Notes: a model not told the origin generated them from the sequence alone. A DNA stretch of 64,000 nt from Solwaraspora sp. WMMA2056 (GCF_030345095.1 NZ_CP128360.1:5766001-5830000), one strand, 5' to 3'. Counted from the first letter of the stretch, positions 26,141-36,251 are shown. Translations and numbers: made by a program.

Positions 26141-26872
26141 ATGGCCCGGGCACGATCTGCGGCATCCACTCCACGCCGACTGACAGTAGTCCTGGTGGGC
26201 ATGGTCGCCGGACTGCTCGCGCTGCCGGGCGTCGCGGTTGCCCAACAGTCCGGAGCGACCCAGCTCGGCGCCGCCGACATCGCGCTGCTCAACGGAGTCC
26301 GGCTGGCCGGGCTGTGGGAGATCCCCGCCGGGCAGCTGGCAGCCGAGAAGGGCAGCACGCAGCGCGTCCGTGAAGTGGGCGCCGAGATCGCCAAGCAGCA
26401 CATCGAGCTGGACCTGCTGGCCGTCGAGGCCGCCAACAAACTCGGTGTTGAACTGCCCACCGACCCCACGCCGACCCAGCAGGGCTGGGTGGACGAGATG
26501 AAGGTGGCGACCGGGGCCCGGTTCGACCGGATCTTCGTCGAGCGGCTCCGCGCCGCGCACGGCAACATCTTCCCGGTCATCGGTGCGGTCCGGGCCAGCA
26601 CCCGCAACGACGTCGTCCGGCAGCTCGCGCAGGACGCCAACGGCTTCGTCCAGACCCACATGACGCTGCTGGAGAGCACCGGCCTGGTCCGCTACGGCGA
26701 GTTGCCGCCGGTGGCGATGCCCGCCCCGCCGGACGACAGCCTGTTCGCGGCGGTCGCGGCAAACGCCGAGCTGGGCACCGGCATCAACTCGACCGCCGTC
26801 TGGGTGATCCTGGGTGCCGCGCTGGTGCTCGGCACCGGTGCGACCTGGGCGGTCTTCCGACGACGATACTGA
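26141..26872 (+). CDS. Secreted, membrane-anchored DUF4142 protein
   Basis: 243 residues. Signal peptide to about residue 30 (cleavage near AVA-QQS), a DUF4142 four-helix region (~38-190; GAADIALLNGVRLAGLWEIPAGQLAAEKG ... AKQHIELD) and a C-terminal membrane helix followed by FRRRY. The DUF4142 fold is ferritin-like but I see no conserved carboxylate/His set that would prove metal binding. Expected on the outer face of the membrane. Own promoter region upstream and strong terminator downstream: a monocistronic gene. Confidence 0.88.
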   Translation: MARARSAASTPRRLTVVLVGMVAGLLALPGVAVAQQSGATQLGAADIALLNGVRLAGLWEIPAGQLAAEKGSTQRVREVGAEIAKQHIELDLLAVEAANKLGVELPTDPTPTQQGWVDEMKVATGARFDRIFVERLRAAHGNIFPVIGAVRASTRNDVVRQLAQDANGFVQTHMTLLESTGLVRYGELPPVAMPAPPDDSLFAAVAANAELGTGINSTAVWVILGAALVLGTGATWAVFRRRY

Positions 26873-26874
26873 CG

Positions 26875-26929
26875 CGTGACACGACGCGGGGGTGGCGGAG
26901 GGTATCCGCCACCCCCGCGTCGTGTCACG
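26875..26929. terminator. 25-bp perfect hairpin terminator
   Basis: Arms 26875-26899 and 26905-26929 are perfectly complementary over 25 bp around the loop gggta, starting three bases after the DUF4142 stop codon. No T run follows, as is usual in high-GC actinobacteria. Confidence 0.85.
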
Positions 26930-26952
26930 CCCGGATCGGGCAGGATGGGATC

Positions 26953-27795
26953 GTGCCCGAAGGCGACACGGTCTGGAACACCGCCGAGCGGTTGCGGCAG
27001 GCGCTGGCCGGGCAGCGGCTCACCGGCAGCGACCTGCGGGTCCCGCAGCTGGCGACGACCGACCTGTCCGGCTGGCTGGTGCACGACTGCGCCAGCCGTG
27101 GCAAGCACCTGCTGCTACGCCTCGCCGCGCCGGACGACCGGCGTTACACACTCCACTCCCACCTGCGGATGGACGGCAGCTGGCGGGTCTACCGCAGCGG
27201 CGCCCGCTGGACCGGCGGCCCCGCCCAGCTGATCCGGGTGGTGCTGCGGACCGCGACGGTGGTCGCGGTCGGATACCACCTGCACGAGCTGACGATCGTA
27301 CCGACGCGGCAGGAAGCGCGGCTGACCGGCACGCTCGGCCCGGACCTGCTCGGCGCGGACTGGGATCCGGCGGAGGCGGTACGGCGGCTGGCCGCCCACC
27401 CCGAGATCACCGTCGCCGAGGCCCTGCTCGACCAGCGCAACCTGGCGGGCATCGGCAACGTGTACGCCTGTGAGGTGCTGTTCCTGCGCGGCGTCGCGCC
27501 GTGGACACCGGTGGGTGCGGTGCCGGACCTGCCGGCGCTGGTCGACCTGGCACACCGGCTGCTGCGGGCGAACCGGGGCCGGCCCCGTCGCAGCATCACC
27601 GGCCTACCGGCGGCGGGCACATACGTGTACGGGCGCGCGCACCAGCCGTGCCGCCGCTGCGGTACGGCGGTACGACGGGCCGAGCTCGCCGGTCGGGTCA
27701 GCTACTGGTGCCCGAACTGTCAACCGGACCGGCGTGGCGCCGCAGCTCCGCCAAACCGGCGGCGACCCCCCGGAGCAGATCACTCGCCTCGGTGA
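26953..27795 (+). CDS. nei2: Fpg/Nei-family DNA glycosylase, Nei2 type
   Basis: Base-excision repair glycosylase/AP lyase for oxidised pyrimidines. The GTG-initiated 280-residue protein begins (M)PEGDTVWNTAERLRQAL: Pro2 would be the nucleophile and Glu3 the acid. It has LHSHLRMDGSWRVY, the H2TH motif region ALLDQRNLAGIGNVYACE, and a C-terminal zinc finger CRRC...CPNC (~233-256) with YVYGRAHQPC. This pattern follows mycobacterial Nei2 (Rv3297) closely. The 3' end overlaps pspM on the other strand by 98 bp. Confidence 0.93.
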   Translation: MPEGDTVWNTAERLRQALAGQRLTGSDLRVPQLATTDLSGWLVHDCASRGKHLLLRLAAPDDRRYTLHSHLRMDGSWRVYRSGARWTGGPAQLIRVVLRTATVVAVGYHLHELTIVPTRQEARLTGTLGPDLLGADWDPAEAVRRLAAHPEITVAEALLDQRNLAGIGNVYACEVLFLRGVAPWTPVGAVPDLPALVDLAHRLLRANRGRPRRSITGLPAAGTYVYGRAHQPCRRCGTAVRRAELAGRVSYWCPNCQPDRRGAAAPPNRRRPPGADHSPR

Positions 27796-28483
27796 GCCGG
27801 TGCACCGACGGGTGCTCACCGATCGCCCGGCCGTCCTCGGCGACGTAGCCGGCCGCTGCCGCGACCATGCCCTCGTAGGCGACGATCCCGGCCTGCATCT
27901 GCTCGACGAGCACCTGGTGGGAGTTGACGAGCGTGGCGTCGGTCGGGGCCAGCCGCAACGCCTTCTCCACGCTCGCCACCCGGTAGACGAGGTCGCGCAG
28001 GGACCGCTCGGCCACGGCCGCCTCCAGCTGAACCGACTCGGCCGGACCGGTCAGCCGTGGTGTCAGCTCGCCGAGGGTCCCCGCCGCGCGATCCAGCCGG
28101 GACCAGGGTTCAGCGGCGGCGGTGCCACGCAGGGCGAGCAACGCCTGCTGGCGGCGTACCTCACCGACCGCGGCCCGCCCGAGCGGGTTGCGCTCCACGG
28201 CGGCGACCAGCCGTTGCCGGGCCTGCCGCCCGGCGATGGCCGGGTCGGCCTCCGGTGGCGGTGGCTGCGCGGTGAGCGCCCGCAGATCCGACCACCGCCA
28301 CGCGGCCAGCGCGGTGCTCGCACCGGCCGCGGCCGCCCAGATGGCGTCGACGGCGCTCACGCCGCCGAGTGGCAGGAGAACCGCCGTCGCGCCGCCGAAG
28401 CCACCGGCGAGCACGCTCCACCGCCGCGCGGACCGACGGAACCGGCGCAGGTTGCGAAAGTAGCGGGTACGTGGATCTGCCAC
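27698..28483 (-). CDS. pspM: Phage-shock membrane protein PspM
   Basis: 261 residues. Two close hydrophobic segments (~25-65; SVLAGGFGGATAVLLPLGGV / VDAIWAAAAGASTALAAW) after a basic N terminus, then a long helical cytoplasmic domain with EKALRLAPTDATLVNSHQVL. It matches the actinobacterial PspM, which in M. tuberculosis is encoded in clgR-pspA-pspM. GTG start with GGGAGGAG upstream. Ends antisense inside the last 98 bp of nei2. Confidence 0.82.
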   Translation of the reverse strand: MADPRTRYFRNLRRFRRSARRWSVLAGGFGGATAVLLPLGGVSAVDAIWAAAAGASTALAAWRWSDLRALTAQPPPPEADPAIAGRQARQRLVAAVERNPLGRAAVGEVRRQQALLALRGTAAAEPWSRLDRAAGTLGELTPRLTGPAESVQLEAAVAERSLRDLVYRVASVEKALRLAPTDATLVNSHQVLVEQMQAGIVAYEGMVAAAAGYVAEDGRAIGEHPSVHRLTEASDLLRGVAAGLAELRRHAGPVDSSGTSS

Positions 28484-28526
28484 CGGTTGCTCCTCCCGCC
28501 GGCCGGCCGGTCAGCGCCGCCGGCGC

Positions 28527-29405
28527 TCAGCTGGCGGCGCTGGCGTCACCGGCGCCCTTGTCCTTGTCCTTGGCCATCGAGGCACGCAACTGGTCGAGGC
28601 GGGCGACGCCGGCGCTGTCCGCGGCTGCGGCCTGTGCCTGGCCGGACTCGACCGCCGGGGAGGGCTGGGCCCCGGCGAGCTGCTCGCCGGCCATGCTCGC
28701 CCGGATCTGGTCCAGTCGCGACGAGCCGGCCAGATCCAGGGTGGATTTCTGCACTTCCAGCATGCGTCCCTCGACCGAGTTGCCGGCCAGCTCGGCCCGG
28801 CCCATCGCGGTGGCGTACCGCTGCTCGATCTTGTCGCGCACCTCGTCCAACGACGGGGTGTTCTTCGGTGCCGCGAGCGCCGACATCGACTCCAGCGAGG
28901 CGGCCACCGTCTCCTGCATCTTGGCCTGCTCCAGCTGGCTGAGCAGCTTGGTGCGCTCGGCGAGCTTCTGCTGCAGGATCATCTGGTTGTTCTCCACCGC
29001 CTGGCGTGCCTGGGCCGCCGCGGCCAGCGACTGGTCGTGCAGGGCCTTGAGATCCTCCATCGACTGCTCGCCGGAGACCAGCTGGGTGGCGAGCGTCTGA
29101 GCGGTCTGCTCGTACTTGGCGGCCTCGGCCTCGTTGCCCTCGGCGCGGGACTTGTCGGCCAGCACGAGCGCCTGGCGGGCCATCCCCTGCAGCCGCTCGA
29201 CCTCGCTCATCTGCCGGGACAGCTTCATCTCCAGCTGCCGCTGGTTGCCGATCACGGCTGCGGCCTGCTGGACCAGCGCCTGGTGCTGTCGTTGGGCGTC
29301 CTCGATCGCCTGTTGGATCTGCACCTTGGGATCGGCATGCTCGTCTATCTTGGCGCCGAACAGCGCCATCAAGTAGCGCCAACCCTTGACGAACGGGTTC
29401 GCCAT
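28527..29405 (-). CDS. pspA: Phage-shock protein A (PspA/IM30 family)
   Basis: A 292-residue coiled-coil protein of the ESCRT-III-related PspA/Vipp1 family that coats and repairs damaged membrane. N-terminal amphipathic helix ([20 protein letters not shown]), then long charged helices to ~225, then a C-terminal Ala/Gly-rich extension with two similar copies of [10 protein letters not shown] / [10 protein letters not shown]. No PspB/PspC/PspF is present; regulation is through ClgR in mycobacteria and probably here, with clgR upstream on the same strand. Confidence 0.93.
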   Translation of the reverse strand: MANPFVKGWRYLMALFGAKIDEHADPKVQIQQAIEDAQRQHQALVQQAAAVIGNQRQLEMKLSRQMSEVERLQGMARQALVLADKSRAEGNEAEAAKYEQTAQTLATQLVSGEQSMEDLKALHDQSLAAAAQARQAVENNQMILQQKLAERTKLLSQLEQAKMQETVAASLESMSALAAPKNTPSLDEVRDKIEQRYATAMGRAELAGNSVEGRMLEVQKSTLDLAGSSRLDQIRASMAGEQLAGAQPSPAVESGQAQAAAADSAGVARLDQLRASMAKDKDKGAGDASAAS

Positions 29406-29686
29406 CTCCGCGGTATCCCCTCAATATCGGCGCGTACGGTCGGGTGACCTCAGGCGGGCCCGACCCGGGCAGTGGTGCGACGCACCCTCACCATCGTCCC
29501 AGGCCGACGCCACCGCGTCATGGGGCGTCAGTGGGAATTCCGCAGGGTACGCCGGTAGAGGATCAACCCTAGTGCGCCGGATCCAGTCCTGGCCAACCGA
29601 AGGGGTCGTGCGGGCACGGTACGCGGGCCGGCCGGCAGTCGTCGTGACCCGTCGCCGACGGGCCGGCGTCGACCGGACCGGCCTGG

Positions 29687-30127
29687 TCACGCCGCGCAGA
29701 CGACGTCGCGGTCGCGACCACTGCCGGCTGGCACCCGCCGGGTCGTACGCAGGGTGGCCTTCAACGGCGAGTCGCTGCGCACCGAGACGGTCAGGCCGTC
29801 CTCGACAGCGACCTCGCCGGCCGGGTGCTCGGGATGTGGCCGCAACGGTTGACCGGACTGCTCGGGAACGGCCACCAGGACACCATGGCGCTGCTCGGCG
29901 TCGGCGACGGTGTGGCTGACGTCGCGCAGGACCTCGGAGAGTCTGGCACCCAGGGCGTCACATATGGCGGCGAGCAGTTCGCTGGACGCTTCCTTCTGCC
30001 CGCGCTCGATCTCGGAGAGATAGCCGAGACTGACGTTGGCCGCGGTGGAGACCTCCCGCAGGGTCCGGCGTTGACCCTGCCGGCGGGCGCGCAGTGCGTC
30101 ACCGATGACGCGGCGTAGCAGGACCAT
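29687..30127 (-). CDS. clgR: ClgR-type XRE-family transcription regulator
   Basis: 146 residues with a Cro/cI helix-turn-helix at ~10-70 ([39 protein letters not shown]), matching ClgR, activator of clp protease, pspA and other stress genes. The protein ends Asp-Val-Val-Cys-Ala-Ala: an exposed Ala-Ala end like an ssrA tag, consistent with the known ClpP-dependent turnover of ClgR. The 281-nt gap to pspA could hold a ClgR-controlled promoter, but I found no certain box. Confidence 0.87.
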   Translation of the reverse strand: MVLLRRVIGDALRARRQGQRRTLREVSTAANVSLGYLSEIERGQKEASSELLAAICDALGARLSEVLRDVSHTVADAEQRHGVLVAVPEQSGQPLRPHPEHPAGEVAVEDGLTVSVRSDSPLKATLRTTRRVPAGSGRDRDVVCAA

Positions 30128-30249
30128 CGCACCTCCCCCTGATCGGGACCGGCCGGCGAGTGCCGGAGGCTTCCCGCAACCTTATCCGGTAGGCCACCGA
30201 TCGACACCCCACCCCGGGCCACGAATGACGTCCACGGCCGAAAAAGAGG

Positions 30250-30813
30250 TCACGGGTCGGTGAGCTGATTGGCCAGCAACCGCAGTGCGGCGGTGACCGT
30301 CGCGGCCCGGACGGCCTCGCGTCCGCCACCGAGGTCCAGCCGACGGACCTGCGGCGCGGTCGGCCCGGCCAGCGCGACGTAGACCCGCCCGACCGGTTTG
30401 CCGCCCTGTGACTGCGGCCCGGCCACGCCGGTGGTGGCCAGCGCCCAGTCCGCGCCGCAGCGGGTCCGGCCACCCTCGGCCAGCGCCACCGCGACGTCCG
30501 GGTCGACCGGCCCACGCTGTGTGAGCAGCTCCGCAGACACCCCGGCCAGGGTCGCCTTCAGCTCGGTGGCGTAGACGATCAGACCACCGCGGAAGACCGT
30601 ACTGGCCCCCGCGACGTCGACCAGCGCGGCGGCCAGCAGCCCGCCGGTCAACGACTCGACCACCGCCAGGGTCTGCGCCCGATCCGCCAGCGCGTGCACC
30701 ACCGCCGCCGCCGGGCTCCCGGTCACCGGCCGGCCGACTCCGAGATCGGTGCCGGCCGGGGCGTCACCGCCGGGATCCGAACCGGCCGGGGCGTCACCGC
30801 CGGGCAGACTCAT
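30250..30813 (-). CDS. pncC: Nicotinamide-nucleotide amidase, CinA C-terminal type (PncC)
   Basis: 187 residues. Residues ~32-180 are the CinA C-terminal amidohydrolase domain: TLAVVESLTGGLLAAALVDVAGAS contains the ES-TGG motif, and GVAGPQSQGGKPVGRVYVAL is typical. It deamidates NMN to NaMN for pyridine nucleotide recycling. The N-terminal competence/ADP-ribose pyrophosphatase half of full CinA is absent. The first ~30 residues hold a duplicated GGDAPAG element. ATG overlaps the pgsA stop by 4 bp. Confidence 0.92.
   Translation of the reverse strand: MSLPGGDAPAGSDPGGDAPAGTDLGVGRPVTGSPAAAVVHALADRAQTLAVVESLTGGLLAAALVDVAGASTVFRGGLIVYATELKATLAGVSAELLTQRGPVDPDVAVALAEGGRTRCGADWALATTGVAGPQSQGGKPVGRVYVALAGPTAPQVRRLDLGGGREAVRAATVTAALRLLANQLTDP
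30752..30804. repeat. In-frame 30-bp tandem duplication at the 5' end of pncC
   Basis: ccggccggggcgtcaccgcc begins at 30752 and again at 30782; 23 bases are identical per unit. It encodes two GGDAPAG-containing decapeptides at the very N terminus. Confidence 0.8.
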
Positions 30814-31421
30814 CCGCCGCCCCCGAGCGGCGTCGGTCGCCGCAGTCGCACCGCCCGTACCACGTAGTCAAGGCCGGTCGCCACGGTGATCAACAGCGCT
30901 GCACCCATGATCCACGGGCCGACGGCGGCGAGCAGCCCCGGCAGCGGCAGCAGGTACCACGCGATCGCCGTGATCTGCAGCGCGGTCTTCGCCTTGCCGC
31001 CCCGGCTCGCCGCGATCACCCCGTGCCGCAGCACCCAGAAGCGGATCAGGGTGATGCCCAGCTCACGGATGAGTACCAGCGCCGTCACCCACCACGGCAG
31101 CAGGTCGTACCAGGAGAGCAGCACCAGCGCGGTGCCGGTCAGCGCCTTGTCCGCGATCGGGTCGGCCACCTTGCCGAACGAGGTCACCAGGCCGTACCGG
31201 CGGGCGATCCAGCCGTCGACCAGGTCGGTCGCCGACGCGACCAGGAAGGTCAGGCACGCGGCGACCCGCCAGCCCGGATGGGTCATCCCGGAGACGACCA
31301 CGAACAGCACGAACACCGGTACCAGCACCATCCGCAGCCCGGTGAGGGCGTTCGCCGCGTTGACCACCGGTACCGCCGGCACGGTCGGGCGGGCCCCGGC
31401 GGAGGCGCTCGGCTCGGTCAC
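30810..31421 (-). CDS. pgsA: CDP-diacylglycerol-glycerol-3-phosphate 3-phosphatidyltransferase
   Basis: Makes phosphatidylglycerol phosphate, precursor of PG and cardiolipin. 203 residues with about five membrane helices. The CDP-alcohol phosphotransferase motif D-x2-DG-x2-AR-x8-G-x3-D-x3-D is complete: DLVDGWIARRYGLVTSFGKV then ADPIAD. Lies four bases downstream of rimO and overlaps pncC. Orthologue position of M. tuberculosis pgsA3. Confidence 0.94.
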   Translation of the reverse strand: MTEPSASAGARPTVPAVPVVNAANALTGLRMVLVPVFVLFVVVSGMTHPGWRVAACLTFLVASATDLVDGWIARRYGLVTSFGKVADPIADKALTGTALVLLSWYDLLPWWVTALVLIRELGITLIRFWVLRHGVIAASRGGKAKTALQITAIAWYLLPLPGLLAAVGPWIMGAALLITVATGLDYVVRAVRLRRPTPLGGGG

Positions 31422-31425
31422 CGGC

Positions 31426-32934
31426 TCACCCGGCCACGGCCGACAGCGGCCGGCTACCCGCCGTCGACGAGACCACCGCGACCGGCACCGCGGTCAGGTC
31501 CACCCCTTCGGTACCGGTGACCGTGGCGCGCACCAGGTCGCCGGCCCGCAGCCCGGCCAGCTCCACCGACGGGGTGGTGCCGGACGGTGCCGCGACGAGA
31601 GTCGTGGAGCCGTCCACCTCGGGTGCCTGGTGAGCGGCGCGGCCCTCGACGACCCCGTCGTCGACGGAGTCGACCAGCACCTCCACGGTGCTGCCCAACC
31701 GGTCCTCGGCCCGCTGGGCGCACAGTTCGTCGGCCAACGCGCTGATCCGGTCGTACCGGCGCTTGACCGTCGCCGCGCGGACCTTGCCGGGCAGGTCGGC
31801 GGCCTCGGTACCGTCCTCGTCGCTGTAGTCGAAGACGCCGATCGCGTCCAGCCGGGCAGCTGACAGGAACCGGACCAGCTCCTCGACGTCGGCCCGGTTC
31901 TCCCCCGGGAAACCGACGATGAAGTTGCTCCGGGCACCCGCCTGCGGGGCCAACGCCCGGGCGGAGTCCAGCAGGTCCAGGAACCGCCCGGTCGAGCCGA
32001 ACCGGCGCATCCGGCGCAGTACCGGCTCACTGGCGTGCTGGAAGGACAGGTCGAAGTACGGTGCGACGCCCGGGGTGGTGGCGATGGCCTCGATCAGGCC
32101 CGGGCGGGTCTCCGCCGGCTGCAGGTAGCTGACCCGGACCCGGACGATGCCGTCGACCGCGGCCAGCTGGGGCAGCAGTTTCTCCAGCAGCCGTGGGTCA
32201 CCCAGGTCCTTGCCGTACGAGGTCGAGTTCTCGCTGACCAGGACCAGTTCCCGCACGCCGGTGCCGGCCAGCCAGTGCGCCTCGGCGAGCAGTTCGTCGG
32301 GGGTCCGCGAGACGAACGCCCCCCGGAACGCCGGAATGGCGCAGAACGCACAGCGACGGTCACAGCCGCTGGCGAGCTTCAGTGAGGCGACCGGGCCGGT
32401 GTCGAGCCGCCGGCGCAGCACCGCCCGCAGGTGCGCCGGGGTCCGCTCGTCGACCACGGAGTGGCCGGGCACGACGACGGCGGACTGCTGGCGGGCCACC
32501 GGGGTCAACGGCAGCAGTTTGCGACGGTCCCGTGGGGTGTGCGCGGGCAACTGCTCCCCGGCCAGCACCGCGTCGAGCCGCCGGGAGATGTCGGGATAGT
32601 CGTCGAAGCTGAGGACCGCCTGCGCCTCCGGCAGGTGCTCGGACAGCTCCCGACCGTACCGCTCGGCCATGCAGCCGGCGGCCACCACCCGGGCCCCGGT
32701 GTCGGCGGCGTCGAGCAGGGTCTGTACGGAATCCTGCTTGGCCTTCTCGACGAAGCCGCAGGTGTTGACGAGCACGACGTCGGCACCGTCGGCATCGGTG
32801 GTCACCTGCCAGCCGTCGGCGTCCAACCGTGCCGCCAACTCCTCCGAGTCGACCTCGTTGCGGGCGCAGCCCAGGGTGAGCAGGGCGACTCGCCGGCCGG
32901 GCGATGGGGCGGGGGTCGGGGCAAACGCAGACAC
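31426..32934 (-). CDS. rimO: Ribosomal protein S12 methylthiotransferase RimO
   Basis: Radical-SAM enzyme that methylthiolates an Asp of ribosomal protein S12. UPF0004 N-terminal domain with three Cys ([33 protein letters not shown]), radical-SAM cluster CDRRCAFC (~residue 190), and a C-terminal TRAM domain. About 500 residues. Start is uncertain: I use GTG 32934 (VSAFAPTP), close to the conserved domain; GTG 32982 gives 16 more residues, and neither has a strong ribosome site. Confidence 0.93.
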   Translation of the reverse strand: MSAFAPTPAPSPGRRVALLTLGCARNEVDSEELAARLDADGWQVTTDADGADVVLVNTCGFVEKAKQDSVQTLLDAADTGARVVAAGCMAERYGRELSEHLPEAQAVLSFDDYPDISRRLDAVLAGEQLPAHTPRDRRKLLPLTPVARQQSAVVVPGHSVVDERTPAHLRAVLRRRLDTGPVASLKLASGCDRRCAFCAIPAFRGAFVSRTPDELLAEAHWLAGTGVRELVLVSENSTSYGKDLGDPRLLEKLLPQLAAVDGIVRVRVSYLQPAETRPGLIEAIATTPGVAPYFDLSFQHASEPVLRRMRRFGSTGRFLDLLDSARALAPQAGARSNFIVGFPGENRADVEELVRFLSAARLDAIGVFDYSDEDGTEAADLPGKVRAATVKRRYDRISALADELCAQRAEDRLGSTVEVLVDSVDDGVVEGRAAHQAPEVDGSTTLVAAPSGTTPSVELAGLRAGDLVRATVTGTEGVDLTAVPVAVVSSTAGSRPLSAVAG

Positions 32935-33036
32935 CTGACGAGGGTACCGGGCCAGGGGCACGCGGTCTCCTGGCGGCGGCACCGGTTCATCGGCGATTCG
33001 CCGTCAGGACGGCAGCCGTCGCCAGCAGTGCTGCGG

Positions 33037-35529
33037 TCAGCTCGCCCCGACGCCGCGCAATCCGGCCAGCGCCTCCTCCAACTCGTCCGGTTTGACCAGC
33101 ACGTCGCGGGCCTTGGAGCCCTCGGACGGGCCGACGATGCCCCGGGACTCCATCAGGTCCATCAGCCGGCCCGCCTTGGCGAAGCCGACCCGCAACTTGC
33201 GCTGCAGCATCGAAGTCGAGCCGAACTGCGAGGTCACCACCAGCTCGACCGCCTGCACCAGCAGGTCGAGGTCGTCACCGATGTCCTCGTCGATCTTCTT
33301 CTTGCTCTCCTGGGCGGCGGTGAGCACGTCCGGGCGGAACTCCGGCTCCCGTTGTTTCTTGCAGAAGGTGACGACGTCGTCGATCTCCTTCTCGCTGACC
33401 CAGGCACCCTGGATCCGCAGCGGCTTCGACGCACCCATCGGCAGGAACAACCCGTCGCCCCGGCCGATCAGCTTCTCCGCACCCGGCTGGTCCAGGATGA
33501 CCCGCGAGTCGGACAACGACGACGTGGCGAAGGCCAGCCGGGACGGCACGTTCGCCTTGATCAGGCCGGTCACCACGTCCACCGACGGCCGTTGGGTGGC
33601 CAGCACCAGGTGGATCCCGGCGGCCCGGGCGAGCTGGGTGATCCGGACGACCGAGTCCTCCACGTCGCGCGGCGCGACCATCATCAGGTCCGCCAGCTCG
33701 TCGACGATCACCAGCAGGTACGGGTACGGCCGGATCTCGCGCTCGCTGCCCGGCGGCGCGCTGACCTCCCCGGCGCGCACCTTGCGGTTGTAGTCGTCGA
33801 TGTGCCGTACGCCGTTGGCCGCCAGATCGTCGTAGCGCATGTCCATCTCGCGCACCACCCACTCCAGCGACTCGGCCGCCTTCTTCGGGTTGGTGACGAT
33901 CGGCGTGACCAGGTGCGGGATCCCTTCGTAGCCGGTCATCTCGACCCGCTTCGGGTCGATCAGCAGCAGCCGGACCTCGTCCGGGGTGGCCCGGGTCAGG
34001 ATCGAGATCAGCAGCGAGTTCAGGCACGACGACTTGCCGGCCCCCGTCGCGCCGGCGATCAGGATGTGCGGCATCTTCGCCAGGTTGGCCACCACATAGC
34101 CGCCCTCGATGTCCTTGCCGAGCGCGACCAGCATCGGATGGTGGTCGGCACCGGCGGCCCGCGAGCGCAGCACGTCACCGAGCGCGACATCCTCCCGGTC
34201 GGTGTTGGGGATCTCCACACCGACCGCGCTCTTGCCCGGGATCGGGCTGAGGATCCGCACGTCCGGCGACTTGACCGCGTACGCGATGTTGCGCGACAGC
34301 TGGGTGATCCGCTCGACCTTCACGCCGTGGCCCAGTTCGACCTCGTAGCGGGTGACGGTCGGACCACGGGTGAACCCGGTCACCGCGGCGTCGACGTCGA
34401 ACTGTTCGAACACCCCCTGCAGCGCCGCGATCACCTCGTCGTTGGCCTTGCTGCGGGTCTTCGCCGGCGAGCCGGTGCGCAGCAGCTTCGGCGGTGGCAG
34501 CGTGTAGTCGCCGGACAGCCCGGTGATCGCCAACTGTTCGGCCCGGGTCGGCAGCGGCGAATGCTCGGGTGGCTCGGCCGGCTTACGGGTGGTCGGCACC
34601 TTGGCCGGTGGCCGACGCGGCAGCTCCACCGTCTCCTGCAGATCCGGCAGGTCTGCCGGATCGTCACCGGTGGTGGCGGCCGCCGTCGCGTCGGCGGGCG
34701 GGCCGGCCGGCCGGCGGCGCGGCGGGCGCTGCCGACCACGGGCCGGCCCCGGATCGTCGGCATCGTCGTCGTCGGCATCCGGCCCGGCCGGCGGCTCCCG
34801 GCCGGCGACCACGCCGGCGAGCAGACCCAGCCGTTCGGGAATCTTGTTGATCGGGGTGGCGGTGACCACCAGCAGTCCGAAGATCAACAACAGGATCAAC
34901 AACGGTACGCCGACCCAGTAGCTGACCGTACGCGCCAGCACCTCGCCGACCCCGAGCCCGATCAGCCCGCCGGCGTAGTCGCGCTGCAGGTCACCGTCGG
35001 GGCTCTGGCCGATGTGCAGCAGGCCCGCGGTGCCGACGAACATCGCCGACCAGCCGACGAACCCCCGACCCCGGGGCTCCGGCTCCTCCGGCGGGTCGCG
35101 CATCAGCCGGACCGCGCCGATCAGCAGCAGCAGCGGCACCGCGACCGCGATCGCGCCGACGAACAGCCGCAGCGAGTCGGCGATCCGCGTACCGAACGGC
35201 CCGGCCGCGCCGAACCAGACCGCCATCGAGGTGAGGATGGCCAGACCCAGCAGGAACAGCCCGGCACCGTCGCGACGGTGCTCCGGCCCCAGGTCGCGGG
35301 CGGTGGCCGCCCGCCGACCGGCGGCCCGCACCGCCCACCCCACGCCGTGCGCGAGCCCCATCCAGGTGGTGCCGACCGCCCGACCGACCAGCACCGCCGG
35401 CGACGTCCGGGCCGGCCGCTTACGAGCGACCGGGCGCTTGCGCGCCGGCGTGCGGGCGCGCGAGGTCGAGGCGCCACGGGTCGTCGACCCACCACGGCGT
35501 CGACTCGGCTGAGAGGAACGGCCCGCCAT
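33037..35529 (-). CDS. ftsK: DNA translocase FtsK
   Basis: Septum-located DNA pump that clears chromosome termini at division. 830 residues: basic N terminus (~1-70), four membrane helices (~80-220), a short Pro/Asp-rich linker, then the motor with Walker [10 protein letters not shown] (~residue 493), Walker [12 protein letters not shown], and the C-terminal gamma winged helix (~765-830). I chose ATG 35529 ([15 protein letters not shown]); upstream codons in frame have no FtsK character. A tandem repeat lies ~80 nt before this start. Confidence 0.95.
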   Translation of the reverse strand: MAGRSSQPSRRRGGSTTRGASTSRARTPARKRPVARKRPARTSPAVLVGRAVGTTWMGLAHGVGWAVRAAGRRAATARDLGPEHRRDGAGLFLLGLAILTSMAVWFGAAGPFGTRIADSLRLFVGAIAVAVPLLLLIGAVRLMRDPPEEPEPRGRGFVGWSAMFVGTAGLLHIGQSPDGDLQRDYAGGLIGLGVGEVLARTVSYWVGVPLLILLLIFGLLVVTATPINKIPERLGLLAGVVAGREPPAGPDADDDDADDPGPARGRQRPPRRRPAGPPADATAAATTGDDPADLPDLQETVELPRRPPAKVPTTRKPAEPPEHSPLPTRAEQLAITGLSGDYTLPPPKLLRTGSPAKTRSKANDEVIAALQGVFEQFDVDAAVTGFTRGPTVTRYEVELGHGVKVERITQLSRNIAYAVKSPDVRILSPIPGKSAVGVEIPNTDREDVALGDVLRSRAAGADHHPMLVALGKDIEGGYVVANLAKMPHILIAGATGAGKSSCLNSLLISILTRATPDEVRLLLIDPKRVEMTGYEGIPHLVTPIVTNPKKAAESLEWVVREMDMRYDDLAANGVRHIDDYNRKVRAGEVSAPPGSEREIRPYPYLLVIVDELADLMMVAPRDVEDSVVRITQLARAAGIHLVLATQRPSVDVVTGLIKANVPSRLAFATSSLSDSRVILDQPGAEKLIGRGDGLFLPMGASKPLRIQGAWVSEKEIDDVVTFCKKQREPEFRPDVLTAAQESKKKIDEDIGDDLDLLVQAVELVVTSQFGSTSMLQRKLRVGFAKAGRLMDLMESRGIVGPSEGSKARDVLVKPDELEEALAGLRGVGAS

Positions 35530-35606
35530 AGAGTCACACCGTAACCCGGCCGCGCACCGAACCTCGCTTTTCCGGGCCGTGTCCCGGGCACACGCTGCTG
35601 CACGGC

Positions 35607-35657
35607 TGTGCCACCATTGCCGGTCGGTGCCCTGTGCCACCATTGCCGGTCGGTGCC
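35607..35657. repeat. 26-bp direct tandem repeat between ftsK and ybjN genes
   Basis: Two adjacent copies (35607-35631 and 35633-35657, 25 identical bases each, spaced by one base) of a unit starting tgtgccaccattgccggt. Further downstream, 35720-35760, cccgccaccgcgac is also repeated. This is the divergent promoter region of ftsK and the YbjN-Hsp90 operon. Confidence 0.85.
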
Positions 35658-35780
35658 GCCGTCCATCGGGTGCCCGCCCGATGCGGTCGGCGGCCCCACC
35701 ACGCCCCGCGACCGCGACGGCCCCCGCCACCGCGACAACCCCGCCACCGCGACGACCCTGCCGTACCGAGAGGAACCCCC

Positions 35781-36251
35781 ATGTCCCCGCCGGACCCAGA
35801 CGACCTGCCGGACGCGCCCGTCGGTGGCGGCGAGATGCAGGTGCTGCGGCCACTGACCACCGAGTTCATCGCCGAGACGCTGCAGGCCCGGGAGTACCGG
35901 TTCCAGACCGACCCCGACGGTGACCTGGTCGGCCGATGGAACGACAACGTCATCTACTTCTCCCGCCTCGGCCCGCACGGTGAGGTGCTGCGGGTGCGGA
36001 CCATCGCGGCGACGGCGTTCTCCGTGGACGACGTGCCGGCGCTGTACGCGTTCTGCAACGAGTGGAACCACGACCGGCTGTGGCCGAAGACCTTCGTCCA
36101 CGTCGACGACGACGGCACCGCACGGGTCTGCGGTGAGCTGATCACCGATCTGGAGCGCGGCGTCACCCCGGCCCAACTCGACCACCTGGTCAGCTGCGGG
36201 ATCTCCACCGGATGCCAGGTCGCCGAGGCCGCCGCCGAGCTGGCGACCTGA
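35781..36251 (+). CDS. YbjN-domain protein (first gene of Hsp90 operon)
   Basis: 156-residue soluble protein of the YbjN family, whose fold resembles type III secretion chaperones. Core residues ~25-150: [37 protein letters not shown] and [17 protein letters not shown]. The ATG has AGAGGAA upstream. The same FCN-WNHDRL-PK pattern recurs at the C terminus of the third gene, so the two are paralogues. Followed after 5 nt by an Hsp90 gene, suggesting a cochaperone, adaptor or client-recognition role; this is inference. Confidence 0.85.
   Translation: MSPPDPDDLPDAPVGGGEMQVLRPLTTEFIAETLQAREYRFQTDPDGDLVGRWNDNVIYFSRLGPHGEVLRVRTIAATAFSVDDVPALYAFCNEWNHDRLWPKTFVHVDDDGTARVCGELITDLERGVTPAQLDHLVSCGISTGCQVAEAAAELAT

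Noticed and set aside
29406-29686. ClgR binding box in the clgR-pspA gap
   Set aside because: Several CG-rich half-matches exist (around 29530-29560) but none fits the recalled CGC-N5-GCG pattern well enough to annotate.
32431-35544. 1037-codon open frame on the plus strand opposite rimO and ftsK
   Set aside because: Composition is Arg/Gly/His/Gln/Asp-rich without domains, and both genes beneath it have full-length family matches. Long antisense frames are expected at this GC content.
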